DNA of 64,000 nucleotides from Rhodoferax sp. Its GTDB lineage: Bacteria > Pseudomonadota > Gammaproteobacteria > Burkholderiales > Burkholderiaceae_C. Below the pieces are notes generated by a model, which did not search any database, was not told where the DNA came from, and saw only the letters and a list, made by a program, of their open reading frames with translations. This document shows, one piece after another, positions 1 through 7,981 of the stretch. How positions within the stretch are numbered: the first letter of the stretch is position 1; each line of letters starts with the position of its first letter. Location: the NCBI RefSeq assembly GCF_025354435.1, contig NZ_JANXMU010000002.1, forward strand, positions 36,185 through 100,184, written 5' to 3'. The translations under genes and the position numbers were made by a program.

Positions 1-1
1 G

Positions 2-1270
2 GTCACCGGGGCCGACGACCGCATCCTCTGGGCCAACGGGCCGTTTGTGCAGATGTACGGCCTGCCCAACCGCACGGCCGCCATCGGCGCGCACCTGGAA
101 TGGGCTTACCGCACCGCCTGGCAGGGCCTGGAGTCGCAAAGCCCGGAGCTGTTCGAGGCGGGCCTGCTGACCCTGTCGGAGCACACCCGCTTTACCGGCG
201 CGCCGTTTGAGCTTCCGCTGCCCGGTGCGCGCTGGAGCCGGGTGATCGGGCAGCGTAGCCCGGACGGCAAAGGTTTTTCGGCCCATGTGGACATCACCGT
301 GCTCAAGCGCCAGCAGCAGCAACTGCTGGAGGCCGAGCGCCGTGCCCGCGAGAGCGAGGCCATCTTGCAAGAAAAATCGGCGCTGCTCGAAGCCACGCTG
401 ACCTATATGGAGCAGGGCGTGATGATGGTCAACGCCGACCGCGTGGTGGTACTGTGCAACCGGCGTGCCCGGGAGCTGCTGAACCTGCCTCAAAGCCTGA
501 TGGATAGCCGGCCCACGCTGGACGCGCTGACCGACTACCAGCTGGCCGCGGGCGAACTGGTCCACGTGCCCGAGGAGGTGTTGACCTCGGTGCGCACCGG
601 CGACATATTCGACCGCCCCTATGCCTACGACCGCAAACGCCGCGACGGCCGGGTGGTGGAAATCCACAGCATGCCCATCGCGGGCGGCGGCGTGCTGCGC
701 ACCTACACCGACATCACCGAGCGCCGCCACGCCGAAGAACGCATCCGCCACGTGGCCCGCCATGACGGCCTGACCGCGCTGGTCAACCGCGAGGTGTTTT
801 TAGAGAGCCTGGCCACCGCTTGCGCTGCGGAGCCCGGCAGTGCCGGGTTTGCCGTGCACTTCATCGACATCGACCGCTTCAAACCCATCAACGACAACTA
901 CGGCCACGCCATCGGCGACAAGGTGCTGGCGCTGATCGCCGATCGCATGCGTATCGTGGCCCGCGACGGCGATGTGGTGGCCCGCATGGGCGGCGACGAA
1001 TTTGCCGTGCTGCAATGCCGGGTGGAGCAAACCGAGCAGGCGCTGGGCCTGGCCCACCGCCTGCTCGAAGACATCGCCCGCGACATGGAAATCGAGTCGC
1101 ACCGCCTGCAAGTGGGCGCATCCATCGGTGTGGCCCTGTACCCCAGCGCCGGTCTGGATGCCGACACCCTGCTGCGCAACGCCGATGCCGCCATGTACGC
1201 CGCCAAGGCCCATGGGCGCGACTGCGTGCGGGTGTTTGGCGCGCATGACAACCCGGCCTCGGTGTACTAG
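2..1270 (+). CDS. Diguanylate cyclase with PAS domains (5' end outside window)
   Basis: The reading frame is open from base 2, so the start lies upstream and about 422 residues are visible. It synthesises cyclic di-GMP from two GTP. In order there is the end of one PAS-like module, a coiled-coil linker (about bases 300-400), a second PAS_7-type module ending in the usual DITERR segment (about 410-730), and a C-terminal GGDEF domain. The active-site motif GGDEF is intact (bases 989-1003). An RDGD inhibitory I-site sits exactly five residues before it, so product feedback inhibition is expected. No EAL domain follows. A c-di-GMP riboswitch lies 2.4 kb downstream, which suggests but does not prove a local signalling link. 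Family assignment is firm; the sensed signal is unknown. Confidence 0.93.
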   Translation, partial: VTGADDRILWANGPFVQMYGLPNRTAAIGAHLEWAYRTAWQGLESQSPELFEAGLLTLSEHTRFTGAPFELPLPGARWSRVIGQRSPDGKGFSAHVDITVLKRQQQQLLEAERRARESEAILQEKSALLEATLTYMEQGVMMVNADRVVVLCNRRARELLNLPQSLMDSRPTLDALTDYQLAAGELVHVPEEVLTSVRTGDIFDRPYAYDRKRRDGRVVEIHSMPIAGGGVLRTYTDITERRHAEERIRHVARHDGLTALVNREVFLESLATACAAEPGSAGFAVHFIDIDRFKPINDNYGHAIGDKVLALIADRMRIVARDGDVVARMGGDEFAVLQCRVEQTEQALGLAHRLLEDIARDMEIESHRLQVGASIGVALYPSAGLDADTLLRNADAAMYAAKAHGRDCVRVFGAHDNPASVY

Positions 1271-1290
1271 CGCTCCTTAATACTCCTTTT

Positions 1291-1340
1291 TTAATAGCTG
1301 CTAGCGTAAGTTGTATATGCGTTAGAGCCCGATTTTTTAT
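1291..1340 (+). repeat. Interspersed GCTAGCG palindromic repeat, copy 1
   Basis: Core AATAGCTGCTAGCG, a short AT-rich spacer, then TGCGTTAGAGCC and a T-rich tail. It fills the space between the diguanylate cyclase and the convergent DUF1127 gene, and supplies the stop codon of the latter. Other copies are annotated below; the family is discussed in the findings. Confidence 0.75.
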
Positions 1341-1585
1341 ATTTTTCGGTTGCTAGCGCGCTGTGCCTGTTGCCGGTCATAGCGGGCCAGTTCACTGTGC
1401 TCACGTGCCTGCCCGTGCACCCGGCCAGGGGCTTGGATGTCGCGCAGCAGGTGGTTGTCCAGTTCGCCCAAAGGCGCTGCAGCGGGCGGGTAGCGGCGGG
1501 TGCCGCGCTGCCATAGCCGGGCCAACAGATCGGCGGCGTTGCGCCAGGCCAGGGGGCGGTTGAATGCAAGGGTGGTGGAGCTCAT
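1337..1585 (-). CDS. DUF1127-like small protein
   Basis: 82 residues, starting at the ATG at 1585. The central segment LGELDNHLLRDIQAPG matches the DUF1127 signature, in which L-D-(x)2-L-L-R-D-I-G is typical. The ends are basic (WQRGTRR; RQQAQRASNRK). DUF1127 proteins are small and often stress- or phosphate-related; some bind RNA, but the role here is not known. The gene is divergent from a GcvA-like LysR gene 97 bp away, a common pairing that suggests the LysR protein controls it. An inverted TTACCAGC repeat lies between them. The C-terminus runs into an interspersed repeat, so the last residues may not be ancestral. Confidence 0.6.
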   Translation of the reverse strand: MSSTTLAFNRPLAWRNAADLLARLWQRGTRRYPPAAAPLGELDNHLLRDIQAPGRVHGQAREHSELARYDRQQAQRASNRKI

Positions 1586-1605
1586 GGCAGGCAATGAAAT
1601 GGATT

Positions 1606-1682
1606 GCTGGTAAGCATATCCGTCCAAATCACGGGATAAAAGCGCTCATTTCTGCCAAGCTTGGTTGGTTATACTTACCAGC
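1606..1682. promoter_or_regulatory. Divergent promoter region with inverted GCTGGTAAG / CTTACCAGC
   Basis: GCTGGTAAG at 1606-1614 is repeated in inverted orientation as CTTACCAGC at 1674-1682. The match extends weakly into the flanking TATRC bases (12 of 14 positions). The right copy abuts the LysR start codon and overlaps a TATACT -10-like box. Position between a LysR gene and its divergent neighbour fits an operator; this is inference from symmetry. Confidence 0.45.
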
Positions 1683-2600
1683 ATGCCCCGTATTCCCCTG
1701 CAAACCCTGCCCACCTTCCGCGCTGTGGCCACGCTGTCCAACCTGCGCGCGGCGGGCGAGCAGCTGCACCTCACGCACAGTGCTGTCAGCCAGCAAATCC
1801 GTTTGCTGGAGGAGCAACTGGGCTTTTTGCTGTTTGACCGGCGGGGCCGCCGCGTGGTGCTCAACGCCGCCGGGGCCGCGCTGCTGCAAGCGGTAGAGCC
1901 TGCGCTGGCCCAGATTGACGAAGGCATGCGCGCCGCCGCCGTGGCCTCCACCGGCACCGACCAGCGCTTGCGCATCACCGTGTCGCCCTCGTTTGCCCAG
2001 CACTGGCTGATGCCCCGCATGGCGCACTGGCGGGCTTTGCACCCCGGCATCGCGGTCGAATTGCACACCTCGCAGCAGGCGATGGATCTGCCCCGCGAAG
2101 GCTTCCACGCAGCGGTGCGCCAGGGCAAAGGCCCGTGGCGCGGCCTGGAAGGCAGCCGCCTGATTGACTCCCAGCAGGTGGTGGTGGCCAGCCCGGCCAT
2201 GGCCGCGCGCCTGGCAGGCAGCGACCCGACCGCCTGGCTGCACGAGCCCTTGCTGGGCACCAGCGAGTGCTGGGAGGCGTGGTTTGCGCTGGCGGGTCAC
2301 CCGTGCCGCATCCAGCCCGTGGCGGTTTTCAACGACATGGGGCTGATGCTGCAGGCTGCCGAGCAGGGCCTGGGCATCGCGCTGGGCCGGGAGCTGGTGG
2401 CCGCCGACGCGCTGCGTGCCGGGTGGTTGGTGCAGCTGTCGCCCCTGGCCTTGGCCACCGAGGCGTACGACGCGTACTGGCTGGTCTACCCCCCGGAGCA
2501 CCGGGACTGGCCGCCGCTGCTGGCGTTCCGGGAATGGTTGCAGTCGGAGTTGCAGATCGCCGCCAGCCTGTTGGCTCAGGCTCGGTTGATTGCTATTTAA
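1683..2600 (+). CDS. LysR-family transcriptional regulator (GcvA-like)
   Basis: 305 residues. An N-terminal winged HTH (about 1-60, with LTHSAVSQQIRLLEEQLG) is followed by a LysR substrate-binding domain of the GcvA type (about 90-295). I chose the ATG at 1683 (MPRIPLQ), where LysR homology begins, over an in-frame TTG at 1665 that would lie inside the putative promoter. The last codons and the stop fall at the edge of an interspersed repeat (ATTGCTATTTAA). It probably autoregulates and controls the divergent DUF1127 gene. The effector is unknown. Confidence 0.88.
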   Translation: MPRIPLQTLPTFRAVATLSNLRAAGEQLHLTHSAVSQQIRLLEEQLGFLLFDRRGRRVVLNAAGAALLQAVEPALAQIDEGMRAAAVASTGTDQRLRITVSPSFAQHWLMPRMAHWRALHPGIAVELHTSQQAMDLPREGFHAAVRQGKGPWRGLEGSRLIDSQQVVVASPAMAARLAGSDPTAWLHEPLLGTSECWEAWFALAGHPCRIQPVAVFNDMGLMLQAAEQGLGIALGRELVAADALRAGWLVQLSPLALATEAYDAYWLVYPPEHRDWPPLLAFREWLQSELQIAASLLAQARLIAI

Positions 2601-2655
2601 TTAATAGCTAGCAGCGTAGGGTATACCTACGCTAGCGGCCTGTTTTGCTTAAATT
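2601..2655 (+). repeat. Interspersed GCTAGCG palindromic repeat, copy 2
   Basis: Begins directly at the LysR stop codon: TTAATAGCTAGCAGCG, then the dyad CGTAGGGTATACCTACG around 2613-2629, then GCTAGCGGCCTGTTTT. Here the inner arms form a clean hairpin. Confidence 0.75.
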
Positions 2656-2678
2656 TCAGGCGTGTGGGCTGCGCTGGT

Positions 2679-3455
2679 TCACGCCATCATCTCGGCCAAT
2701 TGCGCCCGCAAGGCCGCGTTTTCAGCCGTCAGCTCGGCCACGGTTTGCTTCAGGCGGGCGATGATGCCTTCGGGCGAATCGGGTTCGGTGCGCTCTACGG
2801 CCTTGGCGGCGCGTACCTGGCGGGCGGCCTGTTGCAGCTCTTTCTTGCCCCCGGCGGCGGCGGCCAACTGCGCTTCAGCGGGTAGCGAGGCCACGGTGGC
2901 CGCGGTGTTGATGGAGATGGTGCCGGACTTCACCGCCGCCACCAGTTCGGGCGTGGCCGACTTCTGGATCTTCTCGATCTGCGTGAAGGTGCTGTTGCTG
3001 ATGCGCGCCGACTTGGCCAGCGCCTCGCGGGTCAGCGCGGGCTCGGCGGCGGGGGCGGCTGCAGCTGACGTGGCGGACTCTTCCCACGGCGCGGTGGTGC
3101 TGGCCGGGGCTTCGGTTTTGGCAGGCTGTTCGCGCCCGGCCAGGATGTCTTTTTTGCGCAGCGCCAGCACACCGCGCTGGAAGTCCGACACGCTGCGCCG
3201 CCCCAGGTGCTGGTCGATCATCCACAGGTGCACATCGTCCAGCGTTTGGAAAGCGGTGTTCTGCACGGTGTTGAACGGGATCTTGTGCGTGCTGCAAATG
3301 CCGTAGCGGTTGTGTCCGTCCACCAGCACATCGCCCCACAGCACTAGCGCATCGCGGCAGCCCTCGGCCAGGATGCTGCGCTCCAGCGCGGCGTGCTCGT
3401 CGGGTGTGAGCGGGTCGATGTAAGCCAGCAAGTCGTCGTTAACCGTAATGTTCAT
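2679..3455 (-). CDS. Orphan ParB-like nuclease-fold protein
   Basis: 258 residues from the ATG at 3455 (MNITVNDD). A longer frame begins at 3581 but its extra residues look non-coding. Residues about 1-80 form a ParB/sulfiredoxin-type N domain, with LVDGHNRYGIC as the GHxR-like motif. A low-complexity Ala/Pro linker and a KorB/ParB-like HTH segment (LAKSARISNSTFTQIEKI) follow, and the C-terminus is a leucine-rich coiled coil. There is no ParA partner and no obvious parS cluster nearby, so chromosome partition is unlikely. These orphan proteins are usually DNA-binding regulators or mobile-element remnants. Function is not assigned. Confidence 0.75.
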   Translation of the reverse strand: MNITVNDDLLAYIDPLTPDEHAALERSILAEGCRDALVLWGDVLVDGHNRYGICSTHKIPFNTVQNTAFQTLDDVHLWMIDQHLGRRSVSDFQRGVLALRKKDILAGREQPAKTEAPASTTAPWEESATSAAAAPAAEPALTREALAKSARISNSTFTQIEKIQKSATPELVAAVKSGTISINTAATVASLPAEAQLAAAAGGKKELQQAARQVRAAKAVERTEPDSPEGIIARLKQTVAELTAENAALRAQLAEMMA

Positions 3456-3627
3456 TTTGGGAGGAAGGGAAAAGTAGGCAAGGAAAGGGGCGCGATTGTA
3501 GAAGCCGCCAGAACGTGATATTTGCCCAGGGTATTTGTTACTTTTGTGAAACAATTGCGCTGCAGCCAAACCCGCATTCATGCAATTTGGCTGCCGCAGT
3601 CAGCGAGGCGGCTTCTTTGAAGCGAAT

Positions 3628-3724
3628 CTGACAAGGGCAAACCTGGCGAAAGCCGGGGACGCAAAGCCACCGGGCTTCGGTGCTGCACACCAGCACCATG
3701 CTAGCGGGGTTACCGGACAGGGTT
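3628..3724 (+). promoter_or_regulatory. Cyclic di-GMP-I (GEMM-I) riboswitch aptamer
   Basis: The conserved GEMM-I blocks are all present in order. They are ACAAGGGCAAACC, a hairpin closed by a GAAA tetraloop (CTGGC-GAAA-GCCGG, loop at 3648-3651), GGGACGCAAAGCC (3656-3668), a variable stem, and the terminal GCTAGCGGGGTTACCG. The element ends about 60 bp before the sedolisin start codon. A CGGACAG (3714-3720) / CTGTCCG (3740-3746) stem followed by T-rich DNA could be the expression platform, because its 5' arm overlaps the aptamer's 3' end. Ligand specificity is taken from the family, not tested. Confidence 0.92.
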
Positions 3725-3765
3725 ACGTCAAACTCCATTCTGTCCGCTGCCGCCCTTTTGTTTTT
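3714..3765 (+). terminator. Possible riboswitch-controlled terminator
   Basis: CGGACAG (3714-3720) pairs with CTGTCCG (3740-3746) over a 19-nt loop. A short GC stretch and TTTTGTTTTT (3756-3765) follow. The 5' arm shares bases with the aptamer's ACCGGA end, so the two structures may be mutually exclusive. The stem is short and the T tract is offset, so this is tentative. Confidence 0.35.
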
Positions 3766-3784
3766 GACATTAAAAGGTGACGAC

Positions 3785-5317
3785 ATGCTGGTATCTACCC
3801 CCTTATCCCGTTCTGTTGCACGCACCGCCGCGGGCAGCCTGTCGGTGCTGGCCCTGCTGGCGCTCAGCGCTTGCGGCGGCGGATCTTCTTCGGACGTGGC
3901 CGCCACATCCTCTGCGCAAACGCTGGACGCAGTCGCGCTGCTGGCCGATGTGCCGACCGAAGTTTTGCCCACCTTCCACATGGCACCGGTGGACATCAGC
4001 GACCCGTCGCTGGTGCCCAGCGATACCGATGCAGTGCGCACCGAAGCGGTGTTGCCCGCCATGGAAGGCCTGGCCACGGCCCGCCTGCTGCCCCAGACCG
4101 TAGCCACCGAGTCGGTGGAAGCCCGGCGGCTGCTGGCGAGCACCCCGGCATCGCAAATGAGCGCGCGTGCCGCCTCGGTGGTCACCGTTTACACCCCGGC
4201 CCAGATCCGCGCCGCCTACAAATTGCCCGCCGTATCGGCTGCGGGAGTGGTCTCTACCGCTGCCGCCCGTGCGGCACTGGGTGCGGGCCAAACCATCTAC
4301 CTGGTGGACGCGTACCACAACCCGAATGCCTTTGCCGACCTGAACAACTACAACGCCCGCCTGAACCTACCCACCTGCACCAGCGTGGCGATCTCGCCCA
4401 CAGCGGCACTGCCCCTGGCCGCCGCCAGCCCCACCGCGGGTTGCACCTTCAGCGTGGTGTACGCCGCCGCCACCTCAGGCCGCACCTCGGTGGCACCGGC
4501 TTACAACGCCGGCTGGGCGGCCGAAATCGCGATGGACGTGGAGTCGGCCCACGCCATCGCGCCGTTGGCCCGCATCATTCTGGTCGAAGCTACGTCCGCA
4601 TCGCTGTCGGCCCTGGCCAACGCCATCACGGTGGCCAACACCATGGGTTCTGGCGTGGTCAGCATGAGTTTTGGTGCCGGTGAAGGCAACTGGACTGCCT
4701 CGGTAGACAGCCTGTTCCAGGGCAAGGGCATGCAGTACACCGCCTCCACCGGCGACTCGGGCGCTGCGGTCAACTGGCCCGCCGTGTCCACCAAGGTGCT
4801 GGCCACTGGCGGCACATCGCTGAGCTTCAATGGCAGCACCCGCACCGAAACCGTGTGGTCGGGCACCGGTGGCGGCACCAGCGCCTACACCGCCGTGCCC
4901 GCCTACCAGACGGCCTTGTCCAAAACCATCACCAAGCGACGCGTGGCCGACGTGTCATCTGATTCCGATCCCTACACCGGCCAGTACGTGGGCATCACGG
5001 TGCCGGGCGGTGCGTTTGGCTTCATGTCCGGCGGCGGAACCAGCATTGCCGCACCCGAGTGGGCCGCCTTGCTGGCCATCGCCAGCGCCCAGCGTGCCCT
5101 GGTCAATCTGCCGGTGCTGACCAGCGTGCACAACGCCCTGTACCTGAACCTGCTGCCCAACGCCAGTTCTTACAGCCAGGCTTTTCTGGACGTGACCACC
5201 GGCGCCAACGGTAGCTGCACCACCTGCAAAGCCACTGCGGGCTACGATGCCAGCACCGGTCTGGGCAGCCCGAATGGAGGCGCTTTGCTGGCTTTGCTAA
5301 GCACCATCAAACAGTAG
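3785..5317 (+). CDS. Sedolisin-type (S53) serine-carboxyl peptidase, lipoprotein
   Basis: 510 residues from the ATG at 3785, with an AAAGGTGA ribosome site just upstream; a longer frame would start inside the riboswitch. A lipoprotein signal ends LLALSAC, lipidated Cys about 30. S53 catalytic residues are visible: Glu247 and Asp251 in EIAMDVESAHAIAP, the oxyanion Asp324 in STGDSGA, and Ser420 in GGGTSIAAPEW. The C-terminal calcium site pattern (DVTTGANG ... GYDASTGLGSP) is also present. The N-terminal pro-region is short (about 100 residues) compared with classical sedolisins. Expected role is extracytoplasmic, acid-type proteolysis. A c-di-GMP riboswitch in the leader implies control by the sessile/motile switch. 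The gene is monocistronic, with a terminator after it. Confidence 0.9.
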   Translation: MLVSTPLSRSVARTAAGSLSVLALLALSACGGGSSSDVAATSSAQTLDAVALLADVPTEVLPTFHMAPVDISDPSLVPSDTDAVRTEAVLPAMEGLATARLLPQTVATESVEARRLLASTPASQMSARAASVVTVYTPAQIRAAYKLPAVSAAGVVSTAAARAALGAGQTIYLVDAYHNPNAFADLNNYNARLNLPTCTSVAISPTAALPLAAASPTAGCTFSVVYAAATSGRTSVAPAYNAGWAAEIAMDVESAHAIAPLARIILVEATSASLSALANAITVANTMGSGVVSMSFGAGEGNWTASVDSLFQGKGMQYTASTGDSGAAVNWPAVSTKVLATGGTSLSFNGSTRTETVWSGTGGGTSAYTAVPAYQTALSKTITKRRVADVSSDSDPYTGQYVGITVPGGAFGFMSGGGTSIAAPEWAALLAIASAQRALVNLPVLTSVHNALYLNLLPNASSYSQAFLDVTTGANGSCTTCKATAGYDASTGLGSPNGGALLALLSTIKQ

Positions 5318-5333
5318 ATTCCCACTCCTGGAG

Positions 5334-5366
5334 AGCCCGCAGTGCTTTAGGTGCTGCGGGCTTTTG
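5334..5366 (+). terminator. Intrinsic terminator of the sedolisin gene
   Basis: AGCCCGCAG (5334-5342) pairs with CTGCGGGCT (5354-5362), followed by TTTTG. Confidence 0.8.
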
Positions 5367-5378
5367 TGCGTCTGGAGG

Positions 5379-6602
5379 CTAAAACACCTCGTCCCCGGTA
5401 GGCTCAAAGTGCGGCACCGCGTTCATCTGGTGGCGCAGCTTCGACAGCTCGTAGTACATCCGCCGCCGTGCCCGGCTCTGGTTGCCCAGCGGGCGGTGCT
5501 CGGCAATGCTGTGCCAGGGGTTGTACGACAGGCGCTTGGCGAATTCCATTTGCGCGGGCGTGTTGAATTGCTGCTGCGGAATGCGCAGGGTGGCGGCGGA
5601 GATGCGGGGGGACAGGCGCTCGGGCCAGAGCACACCGGCGTTCTCGATGGGCATCAAATGCGGGTCTGTTTGCACCTGCAGGCGCACGTCCAGCTCCACA
5701 TCGCCCGCGGCCAGCTTTGCCTCCATGGCGTTGCGCAGGTAGTCGTCGGGCGGGCGCAGCGGCAGGCGGGGGATGGGGGTGCGGTGTTTGCTTGTGGGCC
5801 AGAACGAATACTGCATGGCCTGGCCCTCGCCCAGCAGGTAGGGCACACAGCTGAAGTACGGTGCTTCCAGCGGGCTGCTTTGGGTTTTGGTCCACAGGCC
5901 TTGCATCACCATGTCCAGAAAATGCGGGCGGTGCAGGTTGAGAAAGTAGAAGATCTGCGCGTTTTTCAGGCTCTCTTTTTGCAGCTGGGCATTGGCCATC
6001 ACGTCGGGGGTGACGAAGGTGGGCGGCGACACGCCGAACATGTCCTGGGTGAAGCGTTCCTCGTCCATCAGCTTGGGGCCGGGCACGTCCATGAGTTTGA
6101 CGCTGATGCTCATGAAGCCCACGTCGTCGATGTCGGGTGTGACGTAGGGGCCAGGGCCGGAGAAGCGTACCCAGGCCGGGTAGCTGCGCGGGGTGGCGTA
6201 AATGCCGTGGCGCAGGTGGGCGGGCAGGTCGGGGTGGACGATGAACTCGGCGCGCACGATGCCCTGGGTTTTGGTGTTGCCGCCGCGCTCGAAGCCGCCA
6301 GGTTTCCACAGCGCGCGCATTTGTTCCTGGAAGCTTTGGATGATGGAATCCACACAGGCTTCCTCGCCCGGCAGGATGCGTTCCTCTGCCAGTTGCAGGC
6401 CCTCGTTGGTGCGCTGGGCGTTGATGAGGGCGGTGGTCAGGCGGGTCAGCGGCTCCAGCAAAAGTGCCTCGAAGGCCGGGCGCAGAAACGGGTCGAAGCG
6501 GCGCTCCAGCTGGATGAGTGCCAGCGAGGTGTCGGAAAACCAGTTGCGCAGCGTAGAGCCGGTGTTGGCGCGGGGCACCGGGCGGCTGGTGTTGGAATTC
6601 AT
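5379..6602 (-). CDS. Catalase-like haem protein
   Basis: 407 residues; the start ATG overlaps the stop of the DyP gene (ATGA). It belongs to the small catalase-related group (y4iL-like) rather than true catalases. Recognisable blocks are YPAWVRFSGPGP, corresponding to the catalase VRFS strand with its haem-side Arg, DDVGFMSISVKLMDV, and the C-terminal NPWHSIAEHRPLGNQSRARR block. The classical RGxHAKG distal-His segment is replaced by RAEFIVHPDLPAHLRHG, so ordinary catalase activity cannot be assumed. Relatives include enzymes acting on fatty-acid hydroperoxides (allene-oxide-synthase-like). There is no signal peptide, so it is cytoplasmic. It is the last gene of the six-gene redox operon. Confidence 0.8.
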   Translation of the reverse strand: MNSNTSRPVPRANTGSTLRNWFSDTSLALIQLERRFDPFLRPAFEALLLEPLTRLTTALINAQRTNEGLQLAEERILPGEEACVDSIIQSFQEQMRALWKPGGFERGGNTKTQGIVRAEFIVHPDLPAHLRHGIYATPRSYPAWVRFSGPGPYVTPDIDDVGFMSISVKLMDVPGPKLMDEERFTQDMFGVSPPTFVTPDVMANAQLQKESLKNAQIFYFLNLHRPHFLDMVMQGLWTKTQSSPLEAPYFSCVPYLLGEGQAMQYSFWPTSKHRTPIPRLPLRPPDDYLRNAMEAKLAAGDVELDVRLQVQTDPHLMPIENAGVLWPERLSPRISAATLRIPQQQFNTPAQMEFAKRLSYNPWHSIAEHRPLGNQSRARRRMYYELSKLRHQMNAVPHFEPTGDEVF

Positions 6603-7981
6603 GCTGTTCCTAAATACCGCAGGGCGCGGATGCCGGGTAGGAAGAAATAGGCCCCGCCGCGCACGGTGACGAACTGCGGCAGGCCGCTGAGGCGCTGGTC
6701 GGGCCCGCTGGGCTGGGGGATGGAAAAGTCGTCTTGCGCGGGCTCGCGGATGCCCACCAGCGGGTCGGTTTCGCCGTGCAGCCCGGCAAACTGCGGCGCG
6801 TTGAGCCAGGCGGCCTGCACAAATTCAAACTGGCGGGCGATGTTGGCACCCAGGCAGACAAAGTACAGGCCGGTGTCGGTGCCGCGGTACTCGCGCCCCC
6901 GGCGCAGCAGGCGGTGGAAGCGGGTGGAGGCCACGCGGTCCTGGGCCAGGGCCGGGGCATCGAAGCCCAGGGTGCGGGTCAGCCAGCCGATGAAACCGGG
7001 CTCGCCGGGCGGCAGATCGGCGGTGCGCGGGTTGGCGCGGCGCACGTGGGCGCCCAGCGGGCAGCGGGTGCCACGCGGGTCGGCGGCGTAGGTGAAGCCG
7101 TTGGGGTCGCCTGGGGGGGCATCGGCCAGCGGCCTGCCGTCCAGCTTGCGGCCCACCAGGGTGGCGGCCAGGGTTTCGCGGGTGGCTGTGTGCTGTTCGG
7201 CCACACCGTCCAGCCAATGCCAGAAGCCTTGCACGTCTTGCTCCAACTGGCGCAGCACTAGGTAGCTGCCGTTGCGGCCCAGGTCGGCGCGGTCGGGGGT
7301 TTCTTCGGCGTGGGGCAGTGCGCCATGGGGCGGCAGCAGCGGTCGGTCGGTGTAGCCGCCGTATTCATTGGGGTAGCCCAGCAGGGTTTCGCCCAGGCAG
7401 CTGAGGTTGCTGTAGGTGGCGTGCTCGGCATCCACGGCGGGGCGGGTGCGGTCCCAGTCCAGCGTGGGCTGGGAGATGCCGTCCTTGAAGCCAAAGGGCT
7501 CCGCCTCGCCCAGGTCGGCGCAGGGCAGGCGGGTCAGCAGCGCAAAGCCCACCGCATAGTCGGCTTCGATCTGGGCCTGCCACGCCGCCAGCTGGCCGGG
7601 CAGGGCGTACAGCATCAGCAGCACATGCGGGATGTGCGCGCCCGTGCCCCACTGCCACTGGCTGGGCGCGTTGGCCCCCACATCGCCCAGGCGGCGGGCG
7701 CGGCTGGCATCGGTGCCCATGCCGCCGATGAATTCGCTGGAGAACCCGGCCACGGTGTCCTCGGCCACGCCCAGGGCACGCAGGCCTTCGCTGGTCAGGG
7801 CTAGCTGCAGCACGGTGGCGGGCGGTGGATCGGCGGTGGCGGCGCTGGTGACAGGGGCGGTGGCGAGCCAGGCGCGGGCGGCCGGGGCATCGTGCACTTG
7901 CAGCAGCAGGAAGCAGGCCTCCACATGGTGCTTGTAGCCAAAGCGGACGATGCCCTGGATGTCGTCGAATTCAGGATTCAT
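6599..7981 (-). CDS. DyP-type haem peroxidase
   Basis: 460 residues from the ATG at 7981, which overlaps the upstream stop (ATGA). A 40-residue longer frame is rejected because it runs back into the upstream gene. The DyP signature GFKDG is at about 164-168 (distal catalytic Asp). The proximal haem ligand is His312 in CPLGAHVRRANPR, and a distal Arg follows in ANIARQFEF. Length fits the larger DyP classes. DyP enzymes use H2O2 to oxidise dyes, phenols or other bulky donors. No signal peptide is seen, so it acts in the cytoplasm or is exported by encapsulation; no encapsulin gene is in the window. Tight coupling to its neighbours suggests co-function. Confidence 0.92.
   Translation of the reverse strand: MNPEFDDIQGIVRFGYKHHVEACFLLLQVHDAPAARAWLATAPVTSAATADPPPATVLQLALTSEGLRALGVAEDTVAGFSSEFIGGMGTDASRARRLGDVGANAPSQWQWGTGAHIPHVLLMLYALPGQLAAWQAQIEADYAVGFALLTRLPCADLGEAEPFGFKDGISQPTLDWDRTRPAVDAEHATYSNLSCLGETLLGYPNEYGGYTDRPLLPPHGALPHAEETPDRADLGRNGSYLVLRQLEQDVQGFWHWLDGVAEQHTATRETLAATLVGRKLDGRPLADAPPGDPNGFTYAADPRGTRCPLGAHVRRANPRTADLPPGEPGFIGWLTRTLGFDAPALAQDRVASTRFHRLLRRGREYRGTDTGLYFVCLGANIARQFEFVQAAWLNAPQFAGLHGETDPLVGIREPAQDDFSIPQPSGPDQRLSGLPQFVTVRGGAYFFLPGIRALRYLGTA

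Noticed and set aside
1665..1683. TTG start for the LysR gene at 1665
   Set aside because: It falls in the likely operator and adds six residues without LysR homology; ATG at 1683 fits better.
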